From positions 496,001 through 560,000 of the forward strand of contig MU839095.1 of assembly GCA_030685235.1 (NCBI GenBank): DNA of 64,000 bases. Reading direction: 5' to 3'. How positions within the stretch are numbered: the first letter of the stretch is position 1; every line of letters starts with the position of its first letter. Origin of the DNA: Copromyces sp. CBS 386.78. Taxonomy: Eukaryota > Ascomycota > Sordariomycetes > Sordariales > Sordariaceae. Positions 1 to 10,999 of this stretch are shown one piece after another. A program made the position numbers and the translations under genes. Below the pieces are notes generated by a model that was given only the letters and a program-made list of their open reading frames with translations, did no database searches and was not told the origin of the DNA.

Positions 1-1081
1 CAACTTGGTGAAGTGAGAGGAGTGTGAATAGCCGAGCGGCCTGCAGGTCACCGGGGGTCAGCCGGAGCGTGTGGGCACTAACATCTCAATGGGGATTAGT
101 CTGGGGATGTCAAAGAACACTGAGACTTTCTGCGTGATCGGGCAAGAAAGAAGGGCGGATGGAGACGACTCGAGCAGGCATTTTGGTGGGCCTCTGGGGA
201 AGGTGCAGTTCCTGGTGCGTGGTTGCCCTGTTCATCCCATCGCAACCCATCCGAATCACATCCCATGGGTAGCCAGAGGCATTTATGGCACTGGGAGAAT
301 CCCTTTCGCAGACTGCCCGGAGCTTTCACTTTGCAGCCCCCGATTTTACCAGGCCTGCAGGCGGCGTGCAGCAAGGCAATTGCAGGCCAAAGGACACCGA
401 CAAGCCCGTGCTCAGTTTGGCCTCTGGGGCAGGCCGGGACGGATCGGCCAATCAGAGCGCGCCCTTCCCGTGCTGAGAGAAACTATGATCTCGAAGCGTC
501 CAGTCCGCCTGCCCATCCAAATCCATCCACTCACCCACCCCGTCCATCCATCCACTCAGCCATCCACACTTGCCGGGACTCCATCCCTCCCTCCTACCTG
601 CTCTCTTGCCTTTCGCTGCGTCCTGTCGTCTTGCTGCTGCGTCTCTGGCTGGGCCCGTTCGTTGCGCTCCGACAGGGACACCAACACGGACTCACAAAGA
701 CACCAGCCCCAGGCCTCGCGACCCGGCTCTCTGTCAGACGGGACACCAGTCGGACGGGGACTGTCGCTGTCATCCCATAGCCAAACCTAATAAACCACAA
801 CGTTACCCATACATACAGCCTACAGTCGAGAACTACAGTCTACACCCTACACAGATCTAGCCTGCTCTGTGGTTCCCGCCCACCCTCGACAGCCTCAAGT
901 GCCACCAGTGACCCGGCCACTACCACCTCCTCTGCTACCGTCGCTACGCTACGGGGACCACCAAGACATCCATCCCCATTCAAATGGTTCAACAAGCGTC
1001 CAACCTCATCATCGTCAGTCCGCGACAACCCCAGCGGCAACGACACTGAACCCTGGCCTGACTGCCCTCGACCTTTCAGCC
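1..1081. other. Intergenic region upstream of the sugar transporter
   Basis: No supported gene. Long open frames here lack family similarity, and they overlap each other on both strands, as expected in GC-balanced fungal DNA. The stretch at about 515-565 is a loose tetranucleotide repeat of the CCAT/CACC type. The pyrimidine-rich, CA-rich sequence from about 780 to 1081 looks like a promoter and 5' leader for the transporter that starts at 1082. Confidence 0.5.
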
Positions 1082-3073
1082 ATGGCGATCTTCGCCATGG
1101 GCTGGCAGAAGCCCGACAATGTCGCTGGCTCATCTGCCCCGGCGATCATGGTCGGCCTCTTTGTCGCCACAGGCGGCTTACTGTTTGGCTATGACACTGG
1201 GTAAGGAAGCCTTCTCTCCTGAATGCACTCGGGCGCGATCAAACACGTCGATGCGATGGATATGCGATGGAAAATGGGACGGAATATGCAGTGGATATGC
1301 GCTTGATGCTGCACTGTCGCAGACCGGATGACAGACCCTTGAGCCAACATCGGACTAAATGGCTAACTATGCGCCTCTCACCTATAGAACCATAAACGGC
1401 ATCCTGGCCATGAAATCATTCAAAGATCATTTCTCGACCGGCTACGTCGACGGCAACGGACATCCTGGCATATATCCAAAAGAGAGCGCGTTAATCGTTG
1501 CCATGTTGAGCGCCGGAACAGCCATCGGAGCCTTACTCTCTGCGCCTCTTGGAGATCAGTATGGGCGTCGCCGGTCCCTTATTGTCGCCATCGGAATCTT
1601 TGTCATCGGCGCCATCCTGCAAGTTTGTGCACATAATATTGGTCTGTTGGTGGCAGGAAGGTGCGTACCTTTACCCTTAGGCTATGGTGGTGGCTCGTTC
1701 TTGGACTAACGCGACGATATAGGACGGTTGCCGGTGTTGGTGTCGGCATTGTCTCAGTACTTGTCCCCTTATATCAGTCCGAGATGGCACCCAAGTGGAT
1801 TCGAGGAACACTAGTGTGCACATACCAACTCTCCATCACCATGGGGCTTCTTGCCGCTGCCGTGGTCAACATCCTCACATACAAATTAAAGACAGCTGCT
1901 GCCTACCGGGTACCAATTGGACTTCAGCTAACTTGGGCCTGCGTCTTGGCCCTGGGTTTGATCGTATTACCCGAAACTCCTCGTTATCTCATCAAACGTG
2001 GAGACAAGGACGCCGCTGCCCTTTCTCTCAGTCGTCTTCGTCGACTGGACATTACCCACCCTGCTTTGGTCGAGGAGCTTGCCGAAATCGAAGCAAACCA
2101 TCAATACGAGATGGCGCTGGGTCCCGATTCTTACAAGGACATTCTCTTTGGCGAACCTCACCTTGGCCGTCGCACGTTCACGGGTTGCTGTCTGCAGATG
2201 CTACAACAGCTCACCGGCGTGAACTTTATCATGTATTATGGAACCACCTTTTTCAACAACGCTGGCGTCGGAAACCCCTTCAAGATCTCTCTCATCATGC
2301 AAGTCATCAACACAGCATCGACCATACCTGGACTGTTTGTGGTCGAATCATGGGGTCGGCGTCGACTTCTGATGGTGGGCGCCATCGGCATGGCCATCTG
2401 TCAGCTGGTGATCGCCGCCTATGCAACGGCCAACGGCTCCAACAACGTAACAATACAGAACAAGGTTCTGATCACCTTTGTTGCGATATACATCTTTTTC
2501 TTTGCGGCATCCTGGGGCCCGGTCGTATGGGTTGTCACCTCCGAAATTTACCCGCTGAAGGTCAGAGCCAAGTCCATGTCGATATCTACGGCATCCAACT
2601 GGCTCCTCAACTTCGGCATTGCCTACGGCACTCCATACATGCAAACCAACAGCGCGGAGGGCCACGAAAGCTCGATAGATCTGGGGTCCAAAGTGTTCTT
2701 CGTATGGGGGGCGTTTTGTATAGTGGCGGTCGGTTTCGTATGGTGCATGGTATATGAGACTAGCAAGATCAGTCTCGAGCAGATCGACGAGATGTACGAG
2801 AGAGTTGACCACGCATGGCACAGCAGGCGCTTCGAACCGAGTTGGAGTTTCCAGCACATGCGAGACTTTGGCTTCTCCGATAGCGGCATACCACCAACGC
2901 AACAGCAACAGCAACAGCAACAACAACAACCACAAATGGAACTCCAGCAATCGCAGTCACGCACTAGCGACGCGAGCACGTCTCAAACCGATACGGGCGG
3001 GAGCAATACCACGTCTGCGTCGCAAGACGATAAGCTTGTGGCGTCTCTAGGGAACATCGATCTCAGCTATTAA
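1082..3073 (+). CDS. rco-3: MFS sugar transporter/glucose sensor, RCO-3-like
   Basis: Three exons, 1082-1200, 1388-1660 and 1723-3073, joined by GT-AG introns of 187 and 62 bp, give 580 residues. The join restores the family motif GYDTGTINGIL at the end of the first membrane helix. Sugar-porter signatures are present: GRRR at residues 99-102 after helix 2-3, PETPRYL from residue 214 before the central loop, a second GRRRL motif in the loop after helix 8, and QQLTGVNFIMYYG in helix 7. About 12 membrane helices are expected in the plasma membrane. The N-terminus (KPDNVAGSSAPAI) and overall layout resemble Neurospora RCO-3, a glucose transporter/sensor for carbon control, but a plain hexose transporter is possible. 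The cytosolic C-terminal tail is unusual: about 120 residues, with ten consecutive Gln and a Ser/Thr/Gln-rich end. The start chosen has no upstream in-frame ATG with family support. Confidence 0.88.
2900..2933 (+). repeat. CAA/CAG microsatellite encoding polyglutamine
   Basis: A mixed CAA/CAG run gives ten consecutive Gln in the cytosolic tail of the transporter. Mixing of the two codons makes it less prone to slippage than a pure CAG run. Its length may vary between strains. Confidence 0.85.
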
Positions 3074-5323
3074 CGTCTTGTTTGAATTTCGCGCTTATAA
3101 GGTGGGGAAACCGCCGGTCGCTTTTGGGCTACAATATGCCTCGAGCTTTCTGGATATCAGCGACGGAGTTAGCGTGTTGGAGTTTTGGAGCTTTTTGGAT
3201 TTGGGAAAATTATCTTGGGTATCAATTGTTTGATTATCATGCTGAACATTTGTTTTTGGTTCTCGTGGCATGGCTTTGGGGCTCTGTATCTCTTGATTCA
3301 GCTTTCTGCCTTGCAGGCCGCATTCATTAGACAATGGCTTTGGATGACGCCCACCATATGCTTTTCAGGACGTCTGTTTGCACATTGTTAGTTATGGGCA
3401 AGTCTACCGGTGTACATGGTGCACTCATCTGGGCGCTGATAAGGTTTGTGTAGGAATCAAAGATGATGGCGCTCCTGGTGGCGCGAGTTGGTTTTTATAT
3501 CCCTTACAGAGAACAACGACCCCTTCGAACAACGTGGCATCATTCTGATGGAGATGTGACACATCTATCCACATGTACCTCGTTGTGCAATTTAGACGGT
3601 CCGTGTCACAGACAAGCGGAATATGCTTGATGGAAGTCTGAGGCTGCCACCCCGAACGGAATACGCAAGTAACCTTGCAGTGATGCTGACGGGATGGTCA
3701 TCACGTTTTGGCGGAACCACGCTGCATTGTCTTCGTTTAACCTTTAACGGTACGAATGACCAACGATTAAGATCAGTACGACTGGTACCTACATTTACTG
3801 AGGGAGGACGATGCAACATCAAGGGCGGAGTATATAAGGGGACGACAGGAGACGGGCATGTGGCCCTATGGTTGTGGAGGTTTGATACCCATCCATATTC
3901 TACCTTCAGATGTTAGTCGGCTGATGCCGCCTCGATTCATCTCATCCGATCTGGATCATCCGAACTCAGTTCGAGGTTGAGATGGGGTGCACAGCTAGGT
4001 CTGGGATTTCGCACTTTGTGGCACCTGGGATTTCGGGTAGTACAGAGAAAGCCATTGCGTAGCCTTGAGGTGTTTGGTAGGTCATTCGGGGCTTCTATGG
4101 TCATCTCGACGATCTGCCTCGACTCAGCGCCTCGTTCCTTCCCAGCTTGTATGATCTTCAATCCATTCAATTCACAAAAGCCTCCCACTGCAAACAACAA
4201 GTCTTACAGTTCCTGGCCCCGAATTCCTCAACCTCAAGATCGAAGCCTCGACTATATGTGCCCGTTTCTACCATGACTGACTGTCGAAGCTTCTTTTTCT
4301 CTTAACAGCTTTACATCCCAAAGTTAGGCGTATCGGCGGCACTTGCTCTCAACCAGACGATCTCATTCTACCGCGCTGCCACTAGACAACCGCGCTGCTG
4401 CGATCATCCTCGGCAACAACTAAGGTACCGCCCCGAACACTTACTGACCGGTCCTAACGAGACGTTGTTACCTTACCAACTACGCCGGCATACAGCACAT
4501 CGACAGACGACCGCGTTGGTTTCGGTCCGATCAAGGCAACCGCCCCGGGAGCCTGGTTTAGCTTTAACGACTGCCCGTCATTGATTGGTGCCCGCAAACC
4601 TGCGTGAACCAACGTCGATCGGGTCCGACCATGATGCGTCCGGCGAAGATGGAGCATCCCGCTTCGGCCCGTTTGTGCTCCTGTGGAGGATCACAACTGG
4701 AAACAGGTACGACACCAGAATTGGCATGGACGACACAAACGGAGAAAGCACATACTTGCACGGACGCTACTACCGTGCCGGCCAACGGAAGCTACCTTGG
4801 GCGCGGGGATTGTGTCAATGTCAAGGTGAGTCCCGCTTTCCTATCCCAGTCGGGCATCCGCAGATGGCATGATGATAGGTATCCAATCTCTCGCATGTTT
4901 ACTTCTTTTCCCCAACTCCAACCATTCCATTTTCTTCTCTTGGTTCTGAGCAGCAAGGATTTGAATTGACCAACTTTGGAATAGCTATTCTACCGGTTTT
5001 GGACGCTAAAATACCCTCTCCCAGCAGCAGGCTTGTTCGCTCAGTTACTCTTCACCAATCCAGTCTACGCGGGCACGGAGGATAGACGGAACAACAGCCC
5101 AGGCTCAGGATATTTCGGCACACGACTAGGACCGAAATCCTTCCTCGACTTCGACGGGGTTTACCAGCTCGAGGGTTCCTTCGGCGAAAATTCAACGGTA
5201 TCGACCTACCTGGGCATTTCCACCTTTCTGTTTTGTCTGTTGGGCATTTTTTCCATATCCCAAGGTCGACGTGGACGTGGGGTGAAGCAAATCTGCGGGA
5301 CCTGGAATCCGGGCTTCTTCGTC
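3074..5323. other. Intergenic region between transporter and alpha-glucosidase
   Basis: About 2.2 kb without a gene I can support. A good TATA-like element (TATATAAGGG) sits at 3831-3840 but no coding start follows it closely. A canonical donor GTGAGT occurs near 4826 and acceptor-like CAG/TAG sites follow to about 5030, so a 5' leader with an intron for the alpha-glucosidase is possible. The frame of the alpha-glucosidase stays open from 5033 to its chosen ATG at 5324 without an in-frame ATG. Confidence 0.4.
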
Positions 5324-8300
5324 ATGGTCGTCTTCACTTCGGCTTCCTTCTTACTCCTCGCGGCTCTCGTCTCCCAATGGACATCCGCTCAACATGTGTC
5401 TGTGACTGCAACGTCATCTGGACCTGGTGTGTTGAGCGCGACGGCGGTGGGGGGTGGCCCTATGTTCACCTTTCCAGCTTCAGCTGACATCGGACCGAAT
5501 GTCTTGCCTAACATCTTCGACCCGCAAGCAGTTGATGCTCAGAGCGTCTGTCCAGGATACAAAGCTGCTAATGTACAAATGACAAAGAAGGGACTCACGG
5601 CGGACTTATCTCTCGCTGGCCCTCCTTGCAACGCCTATGGCAACGACATCGAGGAACTGAAGCTCATCGTTGAATTTCAGGCGGACAACCGCCTCAACGT
5701 TCAAATTCTACCTCGTTACATCGGCCCCGGTAATGAAACTTGGTTCATTCTTCCCGAAGTGCTTGTGCCCCGACCACAAGCCGAACCTGATGTCAGTGAG
5801 GCTGAAAGCAAGCTGGTAATCTCGTGGTCGAATGAGCCCACCTTCTCCTTCACTGTCAAGCGTAAGGAGCCTGGAGAGGTTCTGTTCACGACTGAAGGTC
5901 GTAAACTTGTCTACGAGGATCAGTTTATTGAGTTCGGTTCCTCTTTGCCCGAGAATTACAACTTGTATGGTCTCGGTGAGGTCATGCATGGCTTTCGACT
6001 GGGAAACAATCTTACACGTGAGTCTCTTAACACGAATTTGTACCAAGACCTGCACTGTGACTAACACCTTTTCAGGTACGCTGTTCGCTAGTGACGTGGG
6101 TGACAACCTCGATGCCAACATCTACGGCAACCACCCCATCTATCTTGACACCAGATACTTCACCAAGAACGAGTCTGGACAGTTGAGCTACGTTTCTAAT
6201 CCGACAGACAAGAACGCCAAATACGTCTCGTACACGAACGGCGTCTTCCTTCGCAATGCTCATGCGCAGGAAGTGCTCCTTCGACCTGAGGGTATCACCT
6301 GGAGAACTCTTGGCGGAAGCATCGACTTGTACTTCTTTGAGGGACCTTCGGCCCAGAATATCATCAAGTCCTACCAGGTCAGTACGGTTGGACTTCCTGC
6401 AATGCAGCAGTACTGGACTCTTGGCTTTCACCAATGCCGCTGGGGATACTCAAACTGGACTGTTGTCAAGGATGTGGTTGACAACTTCCGCAAGTTTGAG
6501 ATTCCGCTGGAGACAATCTGGAGTGAGTATATCCCATCCCTCTTTGCGCTAATAGTAGCTTCGTCCCTTAATTTTGCTGACTTTTTGAAGCCGACATCGA
6601 CTACATGAAGGGTTATCGTGACTTTGAAAACGACCCTGATCAGTTCAATTATGAAGAGGGCGCCAAGTTCCTAGAGGAGCTCCATAAGAACCATCAGCAC
6701 TATGTGCCCATCGTCGACTCGGCTATCTATGTCCCAAATCCTGACAAGCCAGAAGATGATTACGAACCTTACCATCGCGGACTCGAAGCTGATGCTTTTA
6801 TCATGAACCCTGATGGTTCGCTTTATATCGGTGCGGTATGGCCTGGATATACCGTATTCCCGGACTGGATTGGTGCTGACCTCAATGGCACGGGTACCGT
6901 AAGCTGGTGGATTGACGAGTTTGTTAGGTACTACAAGAAGGTCGCTTTCGACGGCATCTGGATTGACATGAACGAGGTCGCTTCTTTCTGCATCGGAAGC
7001 TGTGGCACGGGCAACCTGACGCTCAATCCTGTTCATCCGCCCTGGGGTCTTCCCGGCGAGCCAGGTGCTCTTGTTCTCGATTATCCGGAGGGTTTCGAAA
7101 AGACCAACGCCAGTGAGGCATCCTCTGCAACATCTGTTCACAAAACGCAGTACCCAGATCCCACGACCACAGCCAGTACCACTAGCACTACCTCTTACCT
7201 CAGGACGACACCGACCCCTGGATCCCGCAATATCAACTACCCACCATATGTCATCAACAACTTCCACGGTGACATCGGTACTCATGCTCTTAGTCCCAAT
7301 GGTACCCACCATGGCGGCACAGTTGACTATGACTTCCACAACCTGTACGGCCATCAAATCCTCCACGCAACCTACGAGGCACTTCTCAAAGTCTTCGAGG
7401 GAAAACGCCCTTTTATCATCGGCCGCAGCACTTTTGCGGGTTCCGGAAAATGGGCGGGTCATTGGGGCGGTGATAACTATTCCCTCTGGGCATTTTTGTA
7501 CTTCAGCATCCCCCAGGCCCTGTCCTTCTCCATTTTCGGTTTCCCTATGTTCGGCGTGGACACCTGCGGCTTCAGTGGCAACGCCGACAACGAACTGTGC
7601 TCACGGTGGATGCAGCTCAGCGCCTTCTTCCCCTTCTACCGCAACCACAACGTCCGCGGTGCCATCAGCCAGGAGCCCTACGTGTGGAGCTCCGTGATTG
7701 ATGCGTCCAAGAAGGCGATGAGGATCCGATACCTCTTGCTCCCGTACATGTACACTCTCATGACCCAAGCCAGTCTATCTGGAAGCACAGTCATGCGCGC
7801 ACTCTCGTGGGAGTTCCCCCAAGAGCCGTGGCTGGCGGATGCGGATCGCCAGTTCATGCTGGGTAGTGCGGTGATGGTGACACCATGCCTGGTTCAAGGC
7901 GCCACTACAGTGGACGGCGTGTTCCCTGGTGTTGCTGATGGAACCGTATGGTATGATTGGTATACGTACAAATCGGCCAGTGAAGGGGTGCAGTCTGGTC
8001 AGAATGTGACGATCGACGCACCTTTGGGACACATCCCGGTTTATTTGAGGGGTGGCCATGTTCTACCAGTGCAGGAGCCGGGAATGACCACGACGGAGAG
8101 CAGGCAGAATGAGTGGAGCGTCATTGTTGCGCTTGATGGTGAGGGTAAGGCGAATGGTACCTTGTATCTGGATGATGGTGAGAGTTTGGAGCCGGGTGAG
8201 AATGTGAACTGGGTTGATGTGAGTTTTTTTCCGTTTATACCTCATTTCTCCCTTTACATTGGGTGGCAAGCTGGTGGCTTGCCACTCCTCTCATGCAACA

Positions 8301-8702
8301 AGTCCGAGAGTGCTAATAGCATATGCCTGCTTTTAGTTCACGGTTGAGAAGAACTCACTCCAAGTGACTCCTCAGGGCAAGTACCTTGACCAGAACTCAC
8401 TGGCCAACGTTACGGTTCTGGGTGTGGCCGCAGCACCTTCAAAGGTATCTCTCAATGGAGATGCACTTGCGTCATCTTCCTGGTCTTATGACTCTGAGGG
8501 CAAGTTCATCTCGGTCACCGAGCTGCAGGACAACTTCAAGGAAGGAGCATGGACATCCAACTGGACACTGTCATGGGAGTCCCCCTCGGATTCAGGCTCG
8601 TCTCCTATCCAGGGAGGCAGTGGAAGACTTGAGCTCAGCATTTCTAACCTGCTCTATGCAGCTGCTTTTGGCATCATTTTTGGCCGTATGTTTGTAGTTT
8701 AG
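5324..8702 (+). CDS. Secreted GH31 alpha-glucosidase, possible GPI anchor
   Basis: Four exons, 5324-6017, 6076-6522, 6591-8218 and 8337-8702, with GT-AG introns of 58, 68 and 118 bp, give 1044 residues. It hydrolyses terminal alpha-linked glucose from maltose-type oligosaccharides or starch. The N-terminus MVVFTSASFLLLAALV, ending near WTSAQ, is a signal peptide, which is why the ATG at 5324 is chosen. Both GH31 signatures are visible: the nucleophile region GIWIDMNE (Asp 506) and the acid/base region HWGGDNYS (Asp 675). FHQCRWGY and DIDYM, typical of the catalytic barrel, lie earlier, with DIDYM restored by the second intron join. A Thr/Ser-rich insert follows the nucleophile, as in fungal extracellular members. 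The last residues (SISNLLYAAAFGIIFGRMFVV region) are hydrophobic after a Gly/Ser stretch, which suggests GPI attachment at the wall or membrane; this is inferred. Many NxS/T sites fit a secreted glycoprotein. Confidence 0.94.
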
Positions 8703-10999
8703 TTGATCCGACGTTCAGCCAAGCACAGGCAACTGGTCTGCATCAACATTGAGGAGACGTACGGGCACTTGAAGCTCGACATGTTTTGATGAGCGAGCTT
8801 GGCTTGGGATTTCTAATACGTACGATGAACAGCGGAGCAGATATCAAATCATCAAAAGAGTGTTCCCAGTTTCACAATCAATGTCAAGACTTATCGTTGG
8901 TCGCACGAGTGCACGAGCGCATTGTGATGATGTCGAGGAGGATAAAGTCACGGTGTCCAACCCAAAAGGGCTCAGCATACTACCTCTACAAGTACTACGG
9001 CCACCTGACCACGAAAGCCGGGCACTTACCTCTAGCTGGGATGTCTGCCCTGAGACTCTTACGATTGCGTTGGGCGGTTGCTAAACGGTTAGAAAAGCAC
9101 AACGGTTGCTGAGAAAGAACGGTTCGTTGCTGAGAAGGAACGGTTTCTCCGCTGTTGATAGCTCATAATGGTTTCTCCAGAGAAAAACCATAAGGTCACC
9201 TCAGTCTTCGTGTCACCAAGAACACCCATTTGGCAGGAAGCCTTTCTGTGACAAGTGAGTACCTCTACAAAGTACTACCTACCTACCTTACCTCTTCACA
9301 GGCGGGATATCTGTTACAAGGGGCCTCACTGACAGAGGTACATCTGCCCTTTTCCGGGAAGCTTCGCGCCTTCCTCGTTCGATTTTCAAGGCGGAGTTTC
9401 AGCCGGCCTAGAGGTAGGAAAGAACACATGCAGGCAGCCGAACTGCTAGGAACAATCAGTTGCTGCCGGACCAGTTGCTTGCCAGGGAGAGGCAGGGAGG
9501 ATGCAGTGTCCAGCTGAGGCGTTATCAAGTTGAGATCGATGTTAGGAGATGAAGCTTCCAACGTAGTTGTCTGCCGACATGAAACAGCCCCAGACACCGC
9601 GGCGTGATCTTGTCGGATTATACGTCTACTTAAGGTACTGACCTACCTCTAGGTACCTCTAGAGGTACGGTTCGGTTCAGTGATGTTTCTCTTGGTTCAG
9701 TTTCTGGGATGATGTTTGCCTTGCTCTTGTGGTGTTGCGATGGGGTAAAGGGGTTAATCCTACTACCTCGGCATTGGTGTTTACCTCTACTCATTTCCCC
9801 TTTGGGTGGCTGGCGCAAATAAGCACTGCACGCCTATGGATGTAAGTCGCATTGTCACATCTTCCACTGCAGCCTTCTACCATGCAATGCTGACCACAAT
9901 TTTGTTTCCCAAGCAGCTTCGCTTCGCACCGTCCCCTCACTTATGCCATGTACTGCGGGTTTTGTGCGGTAAGGTTGGACGTCTCGTTTGAAATAAGAAA
10001 TCCTTTGCTGCGGTTCTGGGTTCTCCAAACCTTCTGTCTACAGTCCATCTGTCCATCGTCCCGTGGATTACGAATCATCGTGAAGGCCTCATTAACACAA
10101 TCAGATTCTGCTTCTGTGGTGCCGCATTGTCAGTAATTGGGACCAGTTGGGGCTCAGACCGGACTAAATCTGCAGTGGCGATGACGACTTTCTGCCGAGC
10201 ATCGGAGAGCGAGCCGGTCGTGGCTCATCTGCGTTGAGGCACTCACTCACTCACTCACCTCACTTGTGAAGTTGTGAAGCATGCTTAGAGGTAGGCTGTG
10301 AACCTCAATCATGATCTTGAAACTTGAAAATCTGTGTGATGAATGCCTTGTCGCTTCGGGTAATGTGTCCATCACTGACGCCTTGTGATGCTGCTTCCTC
10401 GTAGCAGCGAGCTGTGTTCTGATGCCACTCTCTCAACCACAAAAGCTTTCACTTTACAGTCACGGATGACAAATATGCTTTATAAAAAGCGAGGGCATTC
10501 AGTCGACCATCTTCCAAGCTCCTGGATCGCGGCGAAAAGAAGCCGCTGCAATGCACAAACCAGCCACTCTCCCTCTGTAAGCCTTGTGCAGGAGGCAAAT
10601 TGTTCGGTTTCCAGTTTCCAACGGCATATCGGGACCCTGTGACATGTTTGTTGGGCTGACTGAGCCTGCATTTCACTGCTGAAGTCTTGGAAAATAGATG
10701 TTAAACTTGTCCGAACAGCTTGTGATTATCGAATACTTAAGAAATTCCTTCCTCCCCAGAGAGCCAGGTCCGCTTATGTTGATTACCACGCTCAACATCT
10801 ACTTCGCTGAGGCATCTTGTAAAGAAACCATCGTTTCAAAGTTTTGCTCAGTGAAATTCTTTAGCGTTGAGCCTCATTCCACTCGCTACTTCTTTTGAGA
10901 AGTCCGTCCCCCTCTCATTTGGCGGCACCAATTTTGGCGCTTCCGATCGTTTCCACCTCCGCCAACCCCAGCATAACTGCCACCTAGACCGTAGCAGTC
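8703..10999. other. Intergenic region with short dispersed motifs
   Basis: No gene is supported in these 2.3 kb. The region carries recurrent ACCTCTA/TACCTACC motifs, among them near-copies of CTCTACAAGTACTAC at about 8987 and 9263. A perfect 16-bp palindrome GTACCTCTAGAGGTAC lies at 9653-9668, a CACT microsatellite at about 10240-10256, and AACGGTT/GAGAA direct repeats at about 9075-9150. The last few hundred bases, pyrimidine-rich near 10,870-10,990, are the likely promoter of the gene at 11,000. Confidence 0.45.

Noticed and set aside
71..790. Long plus-strand open frame of 239 codons at the window start
   Set aside because: It is low complexity and Pro/Ser/Arg-rich, overlaps other frames on both strands, and has no recognisable domain.
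3831..3840. TATATAAGGG as the core promoter of a separate gene
   Set aside because: No coding frame with support follows within several hundred bases. It is left as a possible upstream promoter only.
9806..10136. Short open frames between the alpha-glucosidase and the GPI-type gene
   Set aside because: Short, no conserved motif, no splice pattern and no start context that stands out.
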